A stretch of 8,740 nt of DNA from Candidatus Hydrogenedentota bacterium (GTDB lineage: Bacteria; Hydrogenedentota; Hydrogenedentia; Hydrogenedentales; CAITNO01). The translations under genes were made by a program, and so were the position numbers. Positions 5,262 through 8,740 of this stretch are shown here, piece by piece; position 1 is the first letter of the stretch; each line of letters starts with the position of its first letter. The stretch lies in assembly GCA_011046175.1 (NCBI GenBank), contig DSBB01000411.1, positions 1-8,740 of the forward strand, written 5' to 3'. The notes beneath the pieces were generated by a model. It had not been told where the DNA came from. It made no database searches and saw only the letters and a list, made by a program, of their open reading frames with translations.

Positions 5262-6749
5262 TCAGTTATGGCTTTCCTGCGACATGTTCAGCGTGTCGAG
5301 CAAGTCGCTGAGCGTGCTGCGAGAGATGTTGTCGCCAAGAGGTTTGCGCGCGCAGTTTTCATACAATGAAACGAGGCGGGACTCATGACGCTCCCCCATG
5401 CCGATATAATCCACAAGTCCGGCGATGACGTCACGCCGTTCCAAATAGTCATAATTGCGGCGGTTCACAGTCTCGCCGTTTTTCAAGACAGGCAGTCCAC
5501 TCATGGCATTGTCATACCGCTCCATAAGGCGAACGAGTTTTTGTCCGGTCAATATCTCGGGGGCAGGTTTCGCATCCCGGTAATGGGCGACAAAACTTTC
5601 AGGAGCGGTATTCCATACGTAGGTGAAATGATCCGAGTAGGGCTTCACGCATCCTTCATTCAGATAAAGAATGCTCCACTGATGTTCAGGACTCCATTTC
5701 CGGTCAAGCAATGGCGGTTTTTCCCCCGGACGGTCTTCCGTTCCCAGCCGCATGCCCGTGGTAACTACATAGCTGTTTTCCTGCAACGGCTCGGTATGAA
5801 TGAACACCTGTTCCGGCGGTAGCAGTTCCTCGAAGGCAACCCGCGCCTTGTCGTTGAGTGTGAGCGCGTCAAATTCCCGTCGGTAGCCTTCCGGAAATCC
5901 CTCATAGTCGCAGGTTGGGATGCGGCTGCGGGACATTTGTTCCATGGGCACCAGCATATCGCCGGTGCAGCAGGTTATCATTATGGGATTTGCGACGTAG
6001 TTGACCTTGCTAATCGGACTTAGATAGTACCACGTGTCATCGCCGAGATTATTGCCAAAATGCTCATAAGCCATGTCGGCAAGCATAATCACCGCCGCCA
6101 GCACGGGCAGCGGCGCATCAAAGGGCTTGTCAAATCCGGCGATTAGCGGACGATTCGCCTCGAAGTACGCAAAATTATAGGCCCAATTGACCACGGGCAC
6201 GTCGGACGTGGCAGAGGTGACGGGGAACATGTCTGCGCACATGGCCAGCACCATGTATCCGCCCTGGCTGGCGCCGTCAAGATGGAGGCGTTGCCCGTCA
6301 ATAAACGGACAACGCCGCGCCCACTGGATAATGGCGCGGGCGAGGTTGTTCCCGTCACCCGGCGACACGTCAATGGGCGCGTCTTCGTTGTATACCGCGG
6401 TAAAAACAGCCCACCCCTGCTTTGCCCATTTGCGCGCGGCATCAACCCCCATCTCATAATGAACATGACAAAACGCGGGCAACGGTTCCGGCGATTTTAT
6501 TCTGTCGCGCAAAACCACCAGCCGCGCCCGGCCTTCCTTCGCCTCGCCATAGATATTCAGATAGGGCACGCGCGCCAACGCCACATCGCACATGCCATCC
6601 CGTTCAATGGAAACTGTCGTTACCGCGCCTGAAAAACCGGTTTCATCCTCGAGGACATTTTCCAATTCTGAGCAACAACCGCACTGAAAAGACGTGCAGC
6701 ACAGCAATACAACGCAACCCCTTAGGAGTCCTGTGGCCGAAATATTCAT
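5262..6749 (-). CDS. Large exported alpha/beta hydrolase, peptidase-S9/esterase-like
   Basis: A 495-residue protein with a hydrophobic N-terminal export signal (about residues 8-21) followed by a run of cysteines (FQCGCC, Cys23, 25, 26). No standard lipobox is seen, so lipidation is uncertain. The hydrolase domain has the nucleophile elbow DGASQGGYM with Ser161 in GxSxG and a likely acid Asp264 in TCCTGDMLVP; the catalytic His is probably one of those in the SPEHQW or SDHFTY segments. The elbow and preceding CPFIDGQRLHLDG resemble prolyl-oligopeptidase-type or large carbohydrate-esterase-type hydrolases. I cannot name a specific family; the PhoPQ-activated PqaA family was considered but its elbow motif is absent. 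The gene lies 25 bases after the DUF1080 gene and two genes after a GH10 xylanase. An esterase acting on decorated polysaccharide is a reasonable inference but not shown. GGGA is about 9 bases upstream of the ATG. Confidence 0.85.
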   Translation of the reverse strand: MNISATGLLRGCVVLLCCTSFQCGCCSELENVLEDETGFSGAVTTVSIERDGMCDVALARVPYLNIYGEAKEGRARLVVLRDRIKSPEPLPAFCHVHYEMGVDAARKWAKQGWAVFTAVYNEDAPIDVSPGDGNNLARAIIQWARRCPFIDGQRLHLDGASQGGYMVLAMCADMFPVTSATSDVPVVNWAYNFAYFEANRPLIAGFDKPFDAPLPVLAAVIMLADMAYEHFGNNLGDDTWYYLSPISKVNYVANPIMITCCTGDMLVPMEQMSRSRIPTCDYEGFPEGYRREFDALTLNDKARVAFEELLPPEQVFIHTEPLQENSYVVTTGMRLGTEDRPGEKPPLLDRKWSPEHQWSILYLNEGCVKPYSDHFTYVWNTAPESFVAHYRDAKPAPEILTGQKLVRLMERYDNAMSGLPVLKNGETVNRRNYDYLERRDVIAGLVDYIGMGERHESRLVSLYENCARKPLGDNISRSTLSDLLDTLNMSQESHN

Positions 6750-6774
6750 AGATGATTTCCCGAATAGTGATGGA

Positions 6775-8073
6775 TTACAGTTCTTTTAACCGCACATTTT
6801 TGAACTCTACATAGCTGTCGTGGTCCTGTAGCCCGATAAAGCCGCGCCGCAGGCGGTATCGCAACTCTTCAACTTCATCAAAATTAACATCCTGCACCAA
6901 TACGTCATTCAACACCGCCTTCAGGCGAGGGCCGTTCAACATGATTTCAACCTCGTTCCATTCCCCTTCCGGTCGCGCTGCTGTTGTGAGCGCGGGGACG
7001 ACATCGTACACCGCCGCAGTACTGTTTTTGTGCGGTTCGGTTAAGTATGAGTCCCCCATTATCTGGAACTCGAACCCTATTTTTGACTGCCGCGCAGCAC
7101 GGGGGGCGCGCAGATGGATGCCGCTGTTGGCATCCTTTTCCAAGAGTTTATACTCGAGACGGAGAATGTAGTTGTCGTAACGCCTGTTTGTCATGATTCC
7201 CCCGGCGCCGCTCTGGTAACACTCAATGTGTCCGTCAGCATTAACCCTGAATGATTCCTTGCCATGGTAAAAAGACCACCAGTTGTTGAGGTCGCGCCCG
7301 TTAAAAAGGGATATGAAACCCTCCGCCCGTTCTTCTTCAGACAACATGGAATTATCCGGCGTCCACGACGCCTTCTCGGCATCAGACATGTAAATTTTGT
7401 CCAGCATGGCGTAGGTGGCGTCTGAACCCGGCAGGACATAATTCACATTTCCGCGCGGATTTTTGGGCAATGCGCCTGTCAGGAGATACAAACCGCTGTC
7501 ACCCGCCGTGTCCGAGTTCGCAGTGACAATCAAGTCGCCGTTTTGCGGCGCCGCCACCACCAGATGAGGCGCCAAGCGCTTGAACTGCTTTGCCAGATTA
7601 GCGGCGTCCGGCCCGTCAATCCAATATAGCGCCTTCGTTTCGTGCGTCAGCGCTTTTGCCGCTGTTTTAACGGCGTTTCGACGAAAACGTTTCGTGCCGT
7701 CATCGCCGACGATGCGCACTATCACGGCCATGCGCTGTCCCTTGGCGCGATCGGTGTACGCCGACACCACCGCAATACTTTCATCACTAATGGCTTTTCC
7801 GTTGTCACTGAAACCGCAGAGATCAAAGGCAACGGCGTTGCCGCCCGCCGCCGCCACACGCGCCATGGCTGGAACCATCACCGCAAGCGCGGAACCCTTG
7901 GCGCACAGGTCCGGCTCATGAACGGCCTGCAAAGTTAGAACCGTGTCATTGCGATATATGCCGCCGCGCCGAACGGTGATCGCATCTCTTCCCAATGGAT
8001 GATGCACACTGGCACAACCCGTAAAAATAACGATGAGGGCCAGAATAAAGTAGATGAAATAATGCCGGATCAT
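6775..8073 (-). CDS. DUF1080 (3-keto-disaccharide hydrolase domain) lipoprotein
   Basis: A 432-residue lipoprotein. The start at 8073 gives MIRHYF, a hydrophobic run and FTGC with lipidated Cys20, and it has GGAG about 9 bases upstream; an in-frame ATG at 8139 would put the signal internally. The C-terminal domain (about 251-432) is DUF1080, a concanavalin-like beta-sandwich also called the 3-keto-disaccharide hydrolase domain. It begins with the hallmark GFISLFNGRDLNNWW, continues with NYILRLEYKL, SGIHLR, GFEFQIMGD and EGEWNEVEI, and ends with RRGFIGLQDHDSYVEFKNVRLKEL. Residues about 30-245 are a separate alternating alpha/beta region that I do not recognise (it includes GGNAVAFDLCGFSDNGK and LVVAAPQNGD). 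The gene lies between a GH10 enzyme and an exported hydrolase on the same strand, which fits a role in sugar processing outside the cytoplasm. Domain identity is firm, activity is inferred. Confidence 0.92.
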   Translation of the reverse strand: MIRHYFIYFILALIVIFTGCASVHHPLGRDAITVRRGGIYRNDTVLTLQAVHEPDLCAKGSALAVMVPAMARVAAAGGNAVAFDLCGFSDNGKAISDESIAVVSAYTDRAKGQRMAVIVRIVGDDGTKRFRRNAVKTAAKALTHETKALYWIDGPDAANLAKQFKRLAPHLVVAAPQNGDLIVTANSDTAGDSGLYLLTGALPKNPRGNVNYVLPGSDATYAMLDKIYMSDAEKASWTPDNSMLSEEERAEGFISLFNGRDLNNWWSFYHGKESFRVNADGHIECYQSGAGGIMTNRRYDNYILRLEYKLLEKDANSGIHLRAPRAARQSKIGFEFQIMGDSYLTEPHKNSTAAVYDVVPALTTAARPEGEWNEVEIMLNGPRLKAVLNDVLVQDVNFDEVEELRYRLRRGFIGLQDHDSYVEFKNVRLKEL

Positions 8074-8079
8074 GGAAGT

Positions 8080-8085
8080 TCTCCT
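8080..8085 (-). promoter_or_regulatory. Ribosome-binding site fixing the DUF1080 start
   Basis: Minus-strand AAGGAGAAC lies just upstream of the ATG at 8073 at normal spacing. It supports this start over the longer frame from 8139. Confidence 0.75.
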
Positions 8086-8144
8086 TTTATAGCGAAAACA
8101 ATATTCGCAGTCATATACGATTGCTAAATACAAAAGCATTGGTT

Positions 8145-8740
8145 CTATTGAAGTATATCAACTGTTGTTGGATTGTCGCCAATGGTAGTAAATTTTTCGT
8201 CGTCGCCGACAATGATTCTGTAGGAGCCCTTGAAACCGCGCACATAAAACTCTCCATTGTTGTTTGTCCTGCCTTTCACACCCGTCCACCATTCTTTGAA
8301 CACCAAATCACGATATACGGCGAGATTGAGCTTCTCGGACCAGTCTTGGCGAAACATGGCGCCATCTGGTCGCCAATGGGAACCTTCCCAGAACCCCCAG
8401 AACACAAATCCGCTGCAGGCAGGGTGGCTGAAAGCGGCTGTCATAAAATCCCGTGTGAATGCCGCCTGTTTTGCTTCATCTTTTGTATTGACATCAAACT
8501 CTGTCACTACGATGGGCAATCCCAAACCCGCGAAAGTGTTGAAAACGGAAAGCGCGTCTTCCACCGATTCCGGCGGTTCATGGAAATGACCTTGAAAACC
8601 TATCCCCTCGACCGGAGCGCCTTTCGCAAGCAAATCATCAATAAGTTGATGGTATTTCGCGCGGACCGACAGGTCATCCGGTTCCACAACGTTGTATTCA
8701 TTTATAAACAGGCGGCAGGATGTCGGCAGCGCGTTGCGCG
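8145..8740 (-). CDS. GH10 endo-beta-1,4-xylanase, C-terminal part
   Basis: The frame runs open through the window edge, so the gene is cut at its 5' side; about 198 residues are visible. A GTG at 8687 is internal, not the start. The visible part begins in a GH10 beta-strand (LFINEYNVVEPDD), continues to KGAPVEGIGFQGHFH, then VVTEFDVNT with the catalytic nucleophile Glu (codon at 8499-8501), and GFVFWGFWEGSHW, the conserved aromatic-rich strand. The acid/base Glu (in the WDVVNE motif) lies upstream, outside the window. A short C-terminal extension (VKGRTNNNGEFYVRGFKGSYRI...) looks like a beta-strand module often attached to GH10 enzymes. The enzyme cleaves the xylan backbone and would be exported. 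It ends 71 bases before the DUF1080 gene on the same strand. Confidence 0.93.
   Translation of the reverse strand, partial: RNALPTSCRLFINEYNVVEPDDLSVRAKYHQLIDDLLAKGAPVEGIGFQGHFHEPPESVEDALSVFNTFAGLGLPIVVTEFDVNTKDEAKQAAFTRDFMTAAFSHPACSGFVFWGFWEGSHWRPDGAMFRQDWSEKLNLAVYRDLVFKEWWTGVKGRTNNNGEFYVRGFKGSYRIIVGDDEKFTTIGDNPTTVDILQ

Noticed and set aside
5262..6749. PhoPQ-activated PqaA-family assignment for the exported hydrolase
   Set aside because: The elbow reads GASQGGYM and not the GASKRGW-type motif expected for PqaA, so only a general alpha/beta-hydrolase call is made.
8086..8144. Promoter between the GH10 and DUF1080 genes
   Set aside because: AT-rich with several TATA-like hexamers, but no -35/-10 pair with good match and spacing; read-through from the GH10 gene is as likely.

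Overview
The window reads as a piece of chromosome from an uncultivated, Gram-negative-type bacterium of moderately high GC. Four predicted exported proteins have N-terminal signal regions (three with a lipobox-like Cys). The gene content (a DUF1080 lipoprotein beside a GH10 xylanase, an SCP2-domain protein, a sugar ABC transporter) is of the kind common in PVC-group bacteria, Candidatus Hydrogenedentes and similar environmental lineages. That placement is an inference from gene content; there is no rRNA or other decisive marker here.

Layout: (1) 113-2528, minus strand, holds a zinc-ribbon protein of unknown function, then an RbsB-like sugar-binding lipoprotein and an RbsC-like permease separated by one base. 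No transporter ATPase is in the window. (2) 2529-2996 is a 468-bp intergenic stretch. It carries a good sigma70-type promoter pointing right, two hairpins in the predicted leader of the next gene, a weaker promoter pointing left, and a doubtful cysteine-rich minus-strand ORF. (3) 2997-4120, plus strand, holds a small SCP2-domain protein whose stop codon overlaps the start of an alpha/beta-hydrolase-fold protein. That second gene is odd: a strong intrinsic terminator lies inside its first codons, and its nucleophile position holds Gly, not Ser. (4) 4147-8740, minus strand, is a close-packed co-directional series: GH10 endoxylanase (cut by the window edge), DUF1080 lipoprotein, large exported alpha/beta hydrolase, and the A/G-specific adenine glycosylase mutY at the downstream end.

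How it fits together: the GH10 enzyme, the DUF1080 protein and the exported hydrolase look like an extracytoplasmic polysaccharide-degradation set (xylan backbone cleavage plus possible ester or sugar-derivative processing). The RbsB/RbsC pair at the other end would take up a monosaccharide, but the two sets are separated by opposite-strand genes, so a shared pathway is only a suggestion. mutY appears to be a housekeeping repair gene carried along at the end of the sugar cluster. I see no CRISPR, tRNA, rRNA, IS element or phage gene, and no clear novel multi-gene system. The most unusual points are the terminator nested at the hydrolase start, that hydrolase's missing nucleophile, the structured SCP2 leader, and the uncharacterised N-terminal half of the DUF1080 protein.
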